Assembly: GCA_937910235.1 (NCBI GenBank)
Contig: CALENB010000047.1
Location: 1-64,000 of the forward strand
Direction: 5' to 3'
DNA length: 64,000 bases
DNA from: an uncultured Myxococcales bacterium
GTDB taxonomy: Bacteria; Myxococcota_A; UBA9042
Within the stretch, counting starts at the first letter, position 1, and each line of letters opens with the position of its first letter. Below the pieces are notes generated by a model. The model saw nothing but the letters and a program-made list of their open reading frames with translations, made no database searches and was not told the DNA's origin. The position numbers and the translations under genes were made by a program. This document shows, in pieces, positions 24,491-34,604 of this stretch.

Positions 24491-25611
24491 CGGCCCTCAC
24501 TCTCAAGGAAATCACCGAGGCCCGGCACGCGCTCGGCGGCTTTTCGTGCGAGTTTTCGGGTCCGGGCGAAGAGATGCTCCGCGTCAAACAGGTCTTCGTA
24601 GGCCAGCGGCGCGAGCGGCAGGGTGGGCGCGATGGGCGGGGGCGCTTGGCGCAGGCGCCGCACGACGCGGTCGGCAAACGATGCGCTGAACCCAGCGCGT
24701 GCCACGTCTGTCGACGGCAAAATCTCGGCCGCGACGTACTCCGCTGTGGCGACAGAGCAGATCCCCCGCCGCGCCGCGTCCTCGATCGAACCGGCGAGTC
24801 CGTGCGCGTCGACGCGGAAGCCGCTGACGAGGGCTTCGGCGACCGCGCTCACCTCGACCGCACCTGCGAGGCCGTCTTCCTGCAGGCTCAGCGCGATCTG
24901 CAGCGCGTTGAAGGTGGCGGTCACCCGGCCCTGATAGGCCGCGTAGCGTGACGGCGGCGAGCGGGTGTCGAGATGAATGAAGACGCGGCGAACCGGATCT
25001 TGGCGCGGCAGCTGGGCGAGCGAACCGAGGATGTGCCGCACCTCGTCATCGTAGGCGCCGACGTGTGATAACAAGCTGCGCAGGCGCGTCGCGTCGACCC
25101 GCCGAGCGACGATGTCCGTGTACAGACAGTAGATGAGAGCGTCGACCTCGGCGTCGTCGCCAAAACAGATCTCGTCGACATCCGCGTCACGTTCACGCAG
25201 CCACAGCCGCGTATCGAGGTGGGCCGCCAGCTTGTAGGGCACCTGCGCGCGGACGCTGCGCAGCTTGCGCACACGGCCGACGAAGTCTTTGAGCACGAGC
25301 TTGTCGCACCGCACGCCATGGAGCCGAAACATCGCCTCGATGCGGGCGCGCATCTGGGTCGGCGAGCCGCTGACCACGATGATGCGAGCGCGATGCCGCC
25401 GTGACAGCGCGGTGAGCAAGGCCCGCATCCCAGGCACAACGCGCTTGTTCTCGGCCTTCTCCGTGGCGGCTCGGAGCAGGCCACGAACCGAGGAGAAGTC
25501 GGTCTGGACGTAGGTTTTGTCGAGGTCCCAGCGATAGACGATCTCAGGTCGGCGCGGGTCATCAACGACGGGCGCAGCATGGGCCGAGGTGTCGGTTCTC
25601 AGTTCGCTCAC
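24487..25611 (-). CDS. HAD-like phosphatase, APP1/DUF2183-like
   Basis: YRWDLDKTYVQTDF motif I, RIIVVSGSPTQMR motif II, LVLKDF, ICFGDDAEVDALIY motif IV; GTG start overlaps plsX stop (GTGA). Confidence 0.6.
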   Translation of the reverse strand: MSELRTDTSAHAAPVVDDPRRPEIVYRWDLDKTYVQTDFSSVRGLLRAATEKAENKRVVPGMRALLTALSRRHRARIIVVSGSPTQMRARIEAMFRLHGVRCDKLVLKDFVGRVRKLRSVRAQVPYKLAAHLDTRLWLRERDADVDEICFGDDAEVDALIYCLYTDIVARRVDATRLRSLLSHVGAYDDEVRHILGSLAQLPRQDPVRRVFIHLDTRSPPSRYAAYQGRVTATFNALQIALSLQEDGLAGAVEVSAVAEALVSGFRVDAHGLAGSIEDAARRGICSVATAEYVAAEILPSTDVARAGFSASFADRVVRRLRQAPPPIAPTLPLAPLAYEDLFDAEHLFARTRKLARKAAERVPGLGDFLESEGR

Positions 25612-26657
25612 GCGCCCTCCTCCTGCCACAGCTCACGCGTGGCCTCCAGCTGCCGCGCGATCTCGTCCCGCAGACCGTGGCGCACGCACTTGCTCGCCAA
25701 CCGAATCGCGTTGGCCAACGCCGCCTCAGAGGAGTCTGGATTGGCGACCAGCACGAGCCTGTCGAGCCCCAGCAGCGGCGAGCCACCGTATTCCTTGAAC
25801 TCGCTGACCCGCTTGAGCATGCCGACGCCCGGAGACAACAGGCGCAACCCCGCCCGCCAGGTGACCTTCGACTTCCAGGCATACCGCGCGGCGTCGATCG
25901 TCAGGTCGGCGAGCCCCTCGAGCAGCCCCCGCACGGCGTGGCCGGTGTATCCGCCTGAGACCACCACGTCGGCATAGCCGCGCGGGATATCCACCGCTCG
26001 CACGTTGCCTACGAACTGAAAGCCCGCGATGCGTTTCAGCGCCCGATGGGCCGCGACGACGGCTGGCGGGCCTTCCTCCAAACCGAGGCCGGTAGACAGC
26101 AGCGAGACCTGCGGTTGGCGCACGCCGCTCACGACCTTGGCGTAGGCGGCGCCCATAACCGCAAACGCGATGAGCTGGCCGGCCGTCGCGGCGGCCTCGC
26201 CCGACACGTCAAGCACCAGCGCGAAGGGGTCGTCGCCAGAGGACCGCGGCAGCGTCGGCACGACGGACGCCAGCGCGGGCGCGACGCCGGGCACGACGCT
26301 CGCCAGCGTCTCGCGCGCGAGCTGCCAGGCGACGCCGGGCGGGGCAGCGGTCACGAGCGCGTCGCCCTCGCCATCGACGAGCAGCCCGAGCGCGACGGGC
26401 AACGCCGCGCGGGCGGCTTGGGTCGCAGCGAGCGCATCACCGGTTTGGCGGGGGTAGGGCGCCGGCGCGCCGACGATGCGCAAGCGCATGGGATCGTAGC
26501 TGAGCCCGGCAAGTCGGCGTTGCAGCTCAGCGGCGTCGCCCACGAGCAACAGCTGCGCTTTACCGACCAGAGATTGCCTGGCGGCCGCAGCCAGGATCGC
26601 GTCAGGTGCGGCGTTGCCACCGTAAGTGTCTACGACGATGGTCGGCTGGTTGGCCAT
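25608..26657 (-). CDS. PlsX-like phosphate acyltransferase (divergent)
   Basis: TIVVDTYGGNAAP, QPQVSLLSTGLGLEEGP, FVGNVRAVDIPRGYADVVVSGGYTGHAV, EYGGSPLLGLDRLVLVANPDSS..A..NAI. Confidence 0.8.
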   Translation of the reverse strand: MANQPTIVVDTYGGNAAPDAILAAAARQSLVGKAQLLLVGDAAELQRRLAGLSYDPMRLRIVGAPAPYPRQTGDALAATQAARAALPVALGLLVDGEGDALVTAAPPGVAWQLARETLASVVPGVAPALASVVPTLPRSSGDDPFALVLDVSGEAAATAGQLIAFAVMGAAYAKVVSGVRQPQVSLLSTGLGLEEGPPAVVAAHRALKRIAGFQFVGNVRAVDIPRGYADVVVSGGYTGHAVRGLLEGLADLTIDAARYAWKSKVTWRAGLRLLSPGVGMLKRVSEFKEYGGSPLLGLDRLVLVANPDSSEAALANAIRLASKCVRHGLRDEIARQLEATRELWQEEGA

Positions 26658-26725
26658 GGCGACTCCAAGGGCAGAGGAGGTCGCGAGCGTACCCGATCGG
26701 GGCGCTAGGCGCCCGTCACTGAAGG

Positions 26726-27280
26726 CTAGTTCATCACCAGGAAGCCGCCGGCTAGGCCGATCAGCGCGTAGAGCTCGGGCACGCCGGCGGCGAGCAGCGC
26801 CTGACCCTGATTCATCTGACCGTTGTTGATGCTCTTGATGCACGCCGCGGCGGTGCGCGCCTGGCCGATCGCGCTCAACAGGCACGGCACGCCGCAGATG
26901 ACGCCGGCGAGCGCGACCTTCGCCATCATCGCCGGGTCGCCCCACTGGGACTTCACGTTGGCGATCATGAGGAAGGCGATGGCAAATGCGTACAGCCCCT
27001 GCGAGCCAGGCATGACCGCCGGGATGAACGCCGCGCCGCGACGATCGGGCTCACACGCTGCATAGGCCGACAGCGAGATGCTCAGCGCGTAGCCAGAGCT
27101 CGCCATGCCAAAGCCAATCGCGATGAACGAGATGAGGATCATGATGATCTCGCCCGTGCCCGAGCCGGCAGCCGGCGCGGCAGCGGCGACATCAGCGAAG
27201 GCCGGCGTCGCGATGAGGGTCGCAATGAGGGTCGCGGTGAGGGTCGCGAGAGGGGCGGTCAGATGGCGGATGTGCTTCAT
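26726..27280 (-). CDS. V-type ATP synthase subunit K (membrane rotor)
   Basis: Two hairpins: MPGSQGLYAFAIAFLM and AIGQARTAAACIKSIN...GVPELYALIGLAGGFLVM. Confidence 0.88.
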   Translation of the reverse strand: MKHIRHLTAPLATLTATLIATLIATPAFADVAAAAPAAGSGTGEIIMILISFIAIGFGMASSGYALSISLSAYAACEPDRRGAAFIPAVMPGSQGLYAFAIAFLMIANVKSQWGDPAMMAKVALAGVICGVPCLLSAIGQARTAAACIKSINNGQMNQGQALLAAGVPELYALIGLAGGFLVMN

Positions 27281-27337
27281 GTCTAGGGCCTCAGGGTGGA
27301 TGGCACGCAGGCGCGGGCAACTCAGGAAATTGAAACG

Positions 27338-29143
27338 TTAGGACGTTGGACCTCGACGCATCGGGCTGTACCAGATCTGCCCGCCGTCGAAGCAATTGCT
27401 CCCAAACTCAAGAAAAATCAACCGATTGGTGTGGATATACAGGGACAGGAGCGCGAGCAGGAAGACGAAGAAGTGGCCCAACACGGCAACAACCACGCCG
27501 AGCGCAAGCGGCAACATGCCAGCGACCTGATTGACGACCATGGCCATGATCGAGCCCGACAGCGCGATGCCAAACAGCCGCATGTGGCTCATGACGTCTT
27601 GGCCAAATCCGGTCATGCCCGAGTAGAGCGTCCAGATGACGTTGGGGATGCGCTTGTCGTCGAAGATCCGCTCGGGAAAGACCATCCACATCAGCACGCC
27701 GAGCACCAGCAGGGACTGACCGCCAAGACCAGCACCAAACGCGACCTGGGCCACGAGCGCTTCGGGGGGGTGTTTGACCACCAGCCCCATCGCCAGCTCG
27801 GGCGCGCCCTCGCCGATGACCAGCGCGATGGCGCCGAGCGCGAAGAGCAGGCTCCCTGTGGCGTTGGTTCGCCAACCGCGCTGCCAGACGGCGCTGCCAT
27901 AGCTGACGGTCATGCCGATCATGCCGACGACGAGCGAGAAGATGAAGCTGGTCATCGGGTCCGACGCGAGGGCCGTGGGTGGTCGATGACCGTCCAGAAA
28001 CCCACTCTGACCGACGACCTGACCGAAATATTGGCCAGCGATCACGCCGACGACCGTGGAAAATGCGCCTGTGAGCGCAAAAACGTTGCCAAACGCGACC
28101 TGGCCTTTGCGTCGTAGCAGCAGCCCGGCCACGAGCAGCAACAGGCCGTAGCCGGCGTCCAGCAGGCACAGGGAGCCGAAGACCAAGAACAGCATGCCGA
28201 CGATCGCGGTGAAGTCCTTCTCCCAATAGCTGATCCCGGAGAACGCTTGCACCACGGACTCAAAGCCACGCACCACGACGTTGTTCTGCAGCTTGACCGG
28301 CACCGCGTCGTCTGCGGCGGGCGAATCGAAGCGCAACACGACAGCAAACCCCTTGAGGGCGCGCTGCAAGTCATGCTGCTCCTCAGCGGGCAGAAACCCC
28401 TGGATGGCGAAGATCGGGCCGTCTTTGAGGCCGCCATCTTCGGTTTTGAGCACGACCACGCGATCGTGCAGCTGCGCGAGGCGCTGGTCGATGCCGCGCA
28501 CATAGCCATGGAAACTGCCGAGGATCTCCTCGGTCTCACGGAGCTCTCGCCGCACCTGCTCGCGCTCGGCGATGGCGCTGCTCAGCGTGCGACGCGGCAG
28601 GCGCACCCGATCGATGTTTAGGTCGGCGGCGACGTCGCCAAACAGCGCCACCCACACCTCGTCGTCGTTTTGCTGGCTGATGACGTAGGGGACGTTCGCG
28701 ACGTTGAGCTCACGCCAGTCATTCCACGTCAGCCGAGCGAGGCGGACCGGCGCGCCACGCGCGGTCAGGTCGTCGAGCACGGCAGGATCGAAATCTCCCC
28801 ACGGCGCCAGGGCGGCGATGTTGGTGTCGAGCGAACTCAGGCGCTCATGGAGCACCCGACGCTCCTCCGCGAGGTGCTCGACTCGCTCCACGACCGCGCC
28901 GACCGCGATGCCGGGCACCTCGCGACCGCTGCTATTCACCGACAAAATCGCGGTACGAGCGCGTTTGAGCTGCGCAGCGCGGTCCAGTGGATCGCGCGTA
29001 CCGCTGTGCAGCGCGGCGAGGTCTTCCGGGGGACGCATGGGCTCGACATGCAGCAGCCCGACGTCCATCACAGTGGTCAAGATCGCTTCGGCTTCGCGGC
29101 TACGGCCAACCAGCGTGGCCTTCAGCATGCGTACAATGCTCAT
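27338..29143 (-). CDS. V-type ATP synthase subunit I
   Basis: N-terminal cytosolic coiled-coil, C-terminal TM; LYSGMTGFGQDVMSHMRLFGIALSGSIMAMVVN. Confidence 0.9.
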   Translation of the reverse strand: MSIVRMLKATLVGRSREAEAILTTVMDVGLLHVEPMRPPEDLAALHSGTRDPLDRAAQLKRARTAILSVNSSGREVPGIAVGAVVERVEHLAEERRVLHERLSSLDTNIAALAPWGDFDPAVLDDLTARGAPVRLARLTWNDWRELNVANVPYVISQQNDDEVWVALFGDVAADLNIDRVRLPRRTLSSAIAEREQVRRELRETEEILGSFHGYVRGIDQRLAQLHDRVVVLKTEDGGLKDGPIFAIQGFLPAEEQHDLQRALKGFAVVLRFDSPAADDAVPVKLQNNVVVRGFESVVQAFSGISYWEKDFTAIVGMLFLVFGSLCLLDAGYGLLLLVAGLLLRRKGQVAFGNVFALTGAFSTVVGVIAGQYFGQVVGQSGFLDGHRPPTALASDPMTSFIFSLVVGMIGMTVSYGSAVWQRGWRTNATGSLLFALGAIALVIGEGAPELAMGLVVKHPPEALVAQVAFGAGLGGQSLLVLGVLMWMVFPERIFDDKRIPNVIWTLYSGMTGFGQDVMSHMRLFGIALSGSIMAMVVNQVAGMLPLALGVVVAVLGHFFVFLLALLSLYIHTNRLIFLEFGSNCFDGGQIWYSPMRRGPTS

Positions 29144-29805
29144 GCGGCGCTCCCCGCCATGGCGGTGTCTGCGGCAGCGTCCGCGACCGCTCTCGCGTCG
29201 CGGGCCTTCGCCTTGGCCTTGCCCTTGGCGATCTTGGCGCGGGCGACGGCAGCGACCTGGAGATCTCCCAAGGCGATCTTGATGCGCCGAATGGCCTCTT
29301 TGGCTTCCGGAATCAGCACGATCTCAAAGAGGTTCACCTTCTGCGTGGTGCGTCTCAGCTCACGGTCAACCAGATCGAACTGCTGCTGAATGATGTGCAT
29401 CTCGGTGTTCAGCTGCACAAACCGGCGCAAGCGAGGCAGCGCGCGGCTGACCCAGGCTGGGGTACCGAAGCGGCTGAGGCCCACGTCTGGAAAATGCACG
29501 CGGTCAAGCGTCGGCACAGCCACACCGGCCACGGTCTTGGTCCCAATCACCAACTCTCGGGCCTTCGTCAGCTTGACCAAATCGACCAGCAGCGGCTCGG
29601 CGAACAGCGGCAGCATCCCGTCCCAGCCGTGTCGCGCCTTCTCGAGGTCGGCGCGCCGCGCCTCCAGCTCGCGCCGGATCTTGAGCTGCTCGGCTTGCAG
29701 CTGCTCCTGCTTGAGCTTCAGCACCGGCAAGAACTGCAAGTAGGTCTTCACCTCGCGCCGGGTGCGCGTCAGCTCGACCTTGTTGAGCTTGTATTTGCGG
29801 GCCAT
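29140..29805 (-). CDS. V-type ATP synthase subunit D
   Basis: KYKLNKVELTRTRREVKTYLQFLPVLKLKQEQLQAEQLKI...VNLFEIVLIPEAKEAIRRIKI. Confidence 0.9.
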   Translation of the reverse strand: MARKYKLNKVELTRTRREVKTYLQFLPVLKLKQEQLQAEQLKIRRELEARRADLEKARHGWDGMLPLFAEPLLVDLVKLTKARELVIGTKTVAGVAVPTLDRVHFPDVGLSRFGTPAWVSRALPRLRRFVQLNTEMHIIQQQFDLVDRELRRTTQKVNLFEIVLIPEAKEAIRRIKIALGDLQVAAVARAKIAKGKAKAKARDARAVADAAADTAMAGSAA

Positions 29806-29918
29806 GGCGAGGCAGCTCCAAGTTCGAGTGAGCAGATGCGGACGTCAGATGCGCGGCGACGACGTACGGAGCGGGTGCGAGCGAGATGCCCGACCCAGGG
29901 CGACACAGGGCGACGGGA

Positions 29919-31214
29919 CTAGCTCGGCCAGTACACGTCGGTCAGTTTGCTTGGCAGTCCCGACTGGGTGGGCGTGAAGTGCTTGGCGAGCAGCTGCCAG
30001 CCGAGGTCAAGTTGAGCCTCCAACGGCAAGTTGACCTTCAGGTCCATCATGCGCACCTCAAACTCAGCACCGTAGGCCAGGACGGCTTGGTCGAGCGCCG
30101 AGATCGTGAAGCCCATCGACTGCTGCTGTCGCACTTTGCGTGACGCGTCAAACAGCTGAATCATCGCGGTCATGAGCGGGGCGTGGTCGTCGCGGGTGTT
30201 CTTGTTTACGAGCTGCTTGAGCCGCGACAACGAGCCGAAGGGGTCGATGACGCCGCCCTTGAGGTAGAACTGCCCTTCCGTGATGTAGCCGGTGTTGTCG
30301 GGCACGGGGTGGGTCACGTCGTCGCCGGGCATCGTGGTCACCGCCAACAGCGTGATGGAGCCGGAGCCCTCGATGTCGACCGCTTTCTCGTACCGCGACG
30401 CGAGCTGAGAGTACAGATCGCCCGGATAACCGCGGTTTGCGGGGATTTGCTCCATCGCCACCGCGACCTCTTTCATCGCGTCGGCGTAAGCCGTCATGTC
30501 GGTGAGCAGCACCAGCACGTCCTTGCCAGCGGTGGCGTATTGCTCAGCCGCGGCCAGCGCCATGTCGGGCACCATCATGCACTCCACGACCGGGTCGGCG
30601 GCGGTGTGAATGAACATGATCGTGCGCTCTTTGCTCGGCACCAGCTGCTTCTTGAAGAAGAGATAATCGTCGTACTTCAGCCCCATCCCGCCGAGCACGA
30701 TGACGTCCGCGCGGGCCTGCAACGCGATCCGCGCCAGCAGCTCATTGTAGGGCTCACCCGCCACCGAGAAGATGGGCAGCTTCTGGCTCTTCACCAAGGT
30801 GTTGAACATGTCGATCATCGGGATGCCGGTCTGGATCAGCTCCGACGGGATGATGCGATTCGCCGGGTTGAAGGACGGACCGCCGATGTCGATGTCCTTG
30901 GTCTGCTGCAACGGCGGGCGACCGTCGATGGGCTCGCCGACGCCGCTAAAAGTCCGGCCCAACAGGTTCTCAGCGGAGAAACCAAGCTGCACCTGGCGGC
31001 CCAGAAACTCGACCTCATCGCCCGTGCTGATGCCCTTTGAGCCCGCGAACACCTGGAGTGTCACAAGATCGCCGAGCAGCTTGATCACCTGGGCGTAGGT
31101 GGTGTTGCCGTCCTTGAGCCGGATGCGCGCGAGCTCGCCATAGGCGATGCCCTCGGCGTGCAGGCTGACGACTGGGCCAACGATCTGATCGATGTGCGTG
31201 TAGACCTTGCGCAT
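29919..31214 (-). CDS. V-type ATP synthase subunit B
   Basis: [54 protein letters not shown]. Confidence 0.93.
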   Translation of the reverse strand: MRKVYTHIDQIVGPVVSLHAEGIAYGELARIRLKDGNTTYAQVIKLLGDLVTLQVFAGSKGISTGDEVEFLGRQVQLGFSAENLLGRTFSGVGEPIDGRPPLQQTKDIDIGGPSFNPANRIIPSELIQTGIPMIDMFNTLVKSQKLPIFSVAGEPYNELLARIALQARADVIVLGGMGLKYDDYLFFKKQLVPSKERTIMFIHTAADPVVECMMVPDMALAAAEQYATAGKDVLVLLTDMTAYADAMKEVAVAMEQIPANRGYPGDLYSQLASRYEKAVDIEGSGSITLLAVTTMPGDDVTHPVPDNTGYITEGQFYLKGGVIDPFGSLSRLKQLVNKNTRDDHAPLMTAMIQLFDASRKVRQQQSMGFTISALDQAVLAYGAEFEVRMMDLKVNLPLEAQLDLGWQLLAKHFTPTQSGLPSKLTDVYWPS

Positions 31215-31225
31215 GATGTCTCCTG

Positions 31226-33013
31226 CTACGCGGCGCCGCTAAGACGCGACTCCAATCGATCGAGCAGCTGTAGGTACTCGGGGGCGTCGGTGGCGGTGAT
31301 GTTCCAATCGCGGAACGTCGCCGTGATCTCGGTGAAGGCGTCGCGCGCTTGCACCTTGTTTGTGAACGCAAAGTCGTGATCGACGATGCGCGCGGTCAAC
31401 TGCAGCGACAGCGCGGTGCGATCGGCCTCTGGGCTTGCGTCCACAGCGTTGAAGGCGTTCTGCTGCAGGAACACCGAGTCGATGAACTCGGAGCCGAGGA
31501 AACGAACAAAGTCGGGGAGGCTGAGATCCTCTTCGCCCACGACCTTCATCTGATCACCGACGCGCTGACCCTCGACGTAGTACAGGGCGAGGCGCTTGAC
31601 GGTGTCGACCCAGCCGACGAAGTAGAGCTTCTCGAGCGCGGGTCTCATACGGTCGATGTACTTCGACCACGAGTCCGTCGGCGAGATGGCTGGGAACCGT
31701 TTGGCGTAGGACCGCGCGTACGTGAGGCCGAGAAAACAGCCCACGACAGCGAGGGTGGACTGGGTCACGGGCTCTTCGAAGTTACCGCCAGCGGGTGAGA
31801 CCGTACCGATGGTGGTGACGGAGCCCGTCTGCGTGCCGAGGTTCGGATCTTCGATGCGGACCAGGCCGGCGCGCTCGTAGAACGCCGCGATCAGGGAGCT
31901 GAGGTAGGCGGGGAAGGCCTCCTCGCCGGGGATCTCTTCGAGGCGACCGCTCATCTCGCGCAAGGCCTGGGCCCAGCGACTGGTGGAGTCGGCCAGCAGC
32001 AGGGTGCGAAGCCCCATCTGGCGATAGTACTCAGCCAGCGTGACGGCGGTGTAGACCGACGCCTCACGCGCGGCGACGGGCATCGAGGAGGTGTTGCAGA
32101 TGATGATGGTGCGCTTCATCAGCGACTCGCCCGTGCGCGGGTCGGTCAACTCTGGGAACTCGCGCAGCGTCTCGACGACCTCACCGGCGCGCTCACCGCA
32201 GGCGGCGACGATCACCACGTCGGCCTCGGCGAACTTGCTGACACCCTGCTGAAAGACCGTCTTTCCGGAGCCGAAGGGGCCAGGCACGCAGGCGGTGCCG
32301 CCCTCGGCGACTGGGAAGAAGGCGTCCACGATACGGATGCGGGTCGTCAGCGGCGTCTCGGGCAGCAGCCGCTCGGCGTAGGCGGTGATCGGGCGCTTAA
32401 CCGCCCACGGCATCACCATGGTGAGCTCGCGGATCTCACCGGTGGCGAGGAGTTTCACCTTGGCCACGGTCTGCGCGACGGTCATGTCGCCGGGGGACGC
32501 CAGCTCCAGCACCTCGACGGCGCCCACGATGCCGAATGGCACCATGATGCGGTGGGTGTACATCGACTCGGGCACCGTACCGAGGGCATCGCCGGCCTTG
32601 AGGTGCTGGCCGATGCGGGCCACCGGTGTCCAGGCCCACTTCGTCGTGCGATCGAGGGTCGGCAGGTAGACGCCGCGCTGCAGGTAGTAGCCGCACTTCT
32701 CAGCGAGGGCGCCCAACGGATTGCCGAGACCGTCGTAGGTCGTCGACAGCAACCCGGGCCCGAGTTCAATGGCGAGCAGCTCGTCTGTGAAGGAGACGGG
32801 GGTGCCGACACGCACGCCGCGGGTGTCTTCAAACACCTGCATGTCGCACTCGCGGCCGCGGATTCGGATCACCTCCGCCTTGAGGTTGATCGACTCGCCC
32901 TGGTCGTCGGTCATGTCGATGTAAGCGACCTCGTTCATGCGGACGTCGCCGGTGAAACGCACCGAGACCATGTTGCCGCTGACGCCGAAGACGCTGCCTT
33001 GCTTGTCGCTCAT
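31226..33013 (-). CDS. V-type ATP synthase subunit A
   Basis: Walker [60 protein letters not shown]. Confidence 0.94.
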   Translation of the reverse strand: MSDKQGSVFGVSGNMVSVRFTGDVRMNEVAYIDMTDDQGESINLKAEVIRIRGRECDMQVFEDTRGVRVGTPVSFTDELLAIELGPGLLSTTYDGLGNPLGALAEKCGYYLQRGVYLPTLDRTTKWAWTPVARIGQHLKAGDALGTVPESMYTHRIMVPFGIVGAVEVLELASPGDMTVAQTVAKVKLLATGEIRELTMVMPWAVKRPITAYAERLLPETPLTTRIRIVDAFFPVAEGGTACVPGPFGSGKTVFQQGVSKFAEADVVIVAACGERAGEVVETLREFPELTDPRTGESLMKRTIIICNTSSMPVAAREASVYTAVTLAEYYRQMGLRTLLLADSTSRWAQALREMSGRLEEIPGEEAFPAYLSSLIAAFYERAGLVRIEDPNLGTQTGSVTTIGTVSPAGGNFEEPVTQSTLAVVGCFLGLTYARSYAKRFPAISPTDSWSKYIDRMRPALEKLYFVGWVDTVKRLALYYVEGQRVGDQMKVVGEEDLSLPDFVRFLGSEFIDSVFLQQNAFNAVDASPEADRTALSLQLTARIVDHDFAFTNKVQARDAFTEITATFRDWNITATDAPEYLQLLDRLESRLSGAA

Positions 33014-33831
33014 GGAGTTCCCGTGCCGGGTTGCTGGGCGCCCGGTGTTGATGCGGCAGATTCCGCGGGGATGTGGAGGATCTGGTCCAAGACCGACCGA
33101 CCTAGCGCCGCGTTCCACGAAGCCGAACGCTCGAGGATGCGAAGCTGCAGGTAGTACGCCAACACGAACTCCACCGAGAACAAGTCGTACCGATTCAGCG
33201 TGTCGATGTGCGACCAGAACAGGTCGCAGAGGGTCCGTTCAGCGCGGAGCAGGTCCTCGTCTTCAAACGCGGACAGCGCGGTCGGGAGCCACTTGAAGCG
33301 CTGCTCGAGTCCGAGGCCGCGCTCCTCCCAATGACTGATGATCACGTTGGCCGAGGCGTCGAAGCTACCTTGCATCTGAGCCAGGAAAGCCGGGCGATCA
33401 GCGCCCTCCGCACGCGAGAGCGTAGCGGTCTTCACCTCTTCGACGTCGACAAGGAAGTTGGCCCAGTCCCGCAAAAAGCTGGTCTTCGCACCGCGGGTCA
33501 GCTCGAAGTAATGTCGCTGCAGGAGGCGGTGTTGTGGCAACGGCCGGTGCAGCCAGGCGGGCAGCTCGTCGGCGGTCTTGTTGTCACGGCGGTCGGTCAG
33601 CACTGCGGCGTTCAACGACGCGGCGGACACGTCTGGATCGTCGAGTTGAGCGGCGAGGCTCAGTCGCACGGTCTCCTCGACGGACTCCAGGCGCAGCATG
33701 CGCTCGAACTCCTCAAGATCGCTTCTCTCCAACTCACTGCGACAGCGGGCCACGAAGTCGGCGCGCGTCAGCGGCGGATCCTCGCCGCGCACCAGTCGCG
33801 GCAAGCCTGTGATCAGGTAGACGAGGCCCAT
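33010..33831 (-). CDS. DUF2764 protein, V-ATPase-associated (likely C/d-like subunit)
   Basis: MGLVYLITGLPRLVRGEDPPLTRADFVARC; located between subunits E and A, overlapping A. Confidence 0.8.
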   Translation of the reverse strand: MGLVYLITGLPRLVRGEDPPLTRADFVARCRSELERSDLEEFERMLRLESVEETVRLSLAAQLDDPDVSAASLNAAVLTDRRDNKTADELPAWLHRPLPQHRLLQRHYFELTRGAKTSFLRDWANFLVDVEEVKTATLSRAEGADRPAFLAQMQGSFDASANVIISHWEERGLGLEQRFKWLPTALSAFEDEDLLRAERTLCDLFWSHIDTLNRYDLFSVEFVLAYYLQLRILERSASWNAALGRSVLDQILHIPAESAASTPGAQQPGTGTP

Positions 33832-33838
33832 GGCTGAT

Positions 33839-34447
33839 TCACGCTCCTGCCATGGACAACGCGCTGCGCAGGCCGGGTTCGACGAGCGCCGCCAGCTCGC
33901 GGGCGATGGTGTCGGCGGTGAAATCCCACGCGAAGTGTTCGCCGCTGCGGACGAGGCGGAAGCCGCCCTGCCCTGCTTCGTCGACCAAGATCAAGTCGCC
34001 GGCGGTGATGCGCGCGAACAAGGCCGCCTCGAGCGCGGCGCGGTCTTCCGGCCGGATGTGCGCGGTAACGGCGCCCGTACCGGTGCCCCAGGCGACCAAC
34101 AGCTCTCCGAGCAGCTTCGCCATGAGGTCAGCGTCACCCACCGCCTCGCCCACCGCGGCGACGACCGCGGGCTGGATGGCCTGCGACTTCAGACGCTCTT
34201 GGAAGCGAAACACGAAGTCGCGCGCGGCCATGCGCAGCTCAGCGTCGAGCTGTTCACCGCGCTTTCTTGCCGCAATCTCAGCCGCTTGATGCATCGCTGC
34301 GGCGTCGGCCTCGGCTCGCGCCACGACGCTGGCCGCCTGCGCGTGTGCGTCGGCGATGATGCGGTCGCGTTCGCGCTCGCCTTCCTCCACACCGTCAAGT
34401 TTGATGCGAGAGATGAACTCCGCGATGCCGCTTGTGACCTGAGTCAT
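33839..34447 (-). CDS. V-type ATP synthase subunit E
   Basis: Ala/Glu/Arg-rich N-terminal helix (EGERERDRIIADAHAQAASVVARAEADAAA), first gene of cluster. Confidence 0.8.
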   Translation of the reverse strand: MTQVTSGIAEFISRIKLDGVEEGERERDRIIADAHAQAASVVARAEADAAAMHQAAEIAARKRGEQLDAELRMAARDFVFRFQERLKSQAIQPAVVAAVGEAVGDADLMAKLLGELLVAWGTGTGAVTAHIRPEDRAALEAALFARITAGDLILVDEAGQGGFRLVRSGEHFAWDFTADTIARELAALVEPGLRSALSMAGA

Positions 34448-34604
34448 GGCTCCTCCGGGCGTGCTTGGTAGGGGGCGGGCACGCGGCGCGAAGTGAGGCA
34501 CCGAGGGCCCGCCGGGGCCGGCACGCGGTGCTTACTGCAACGACGCCGGAAACGCAACGCCTCGGCGCATCCGGCCCGCTCGACGGCGCGAACGGAGGAC
34601 GGCG

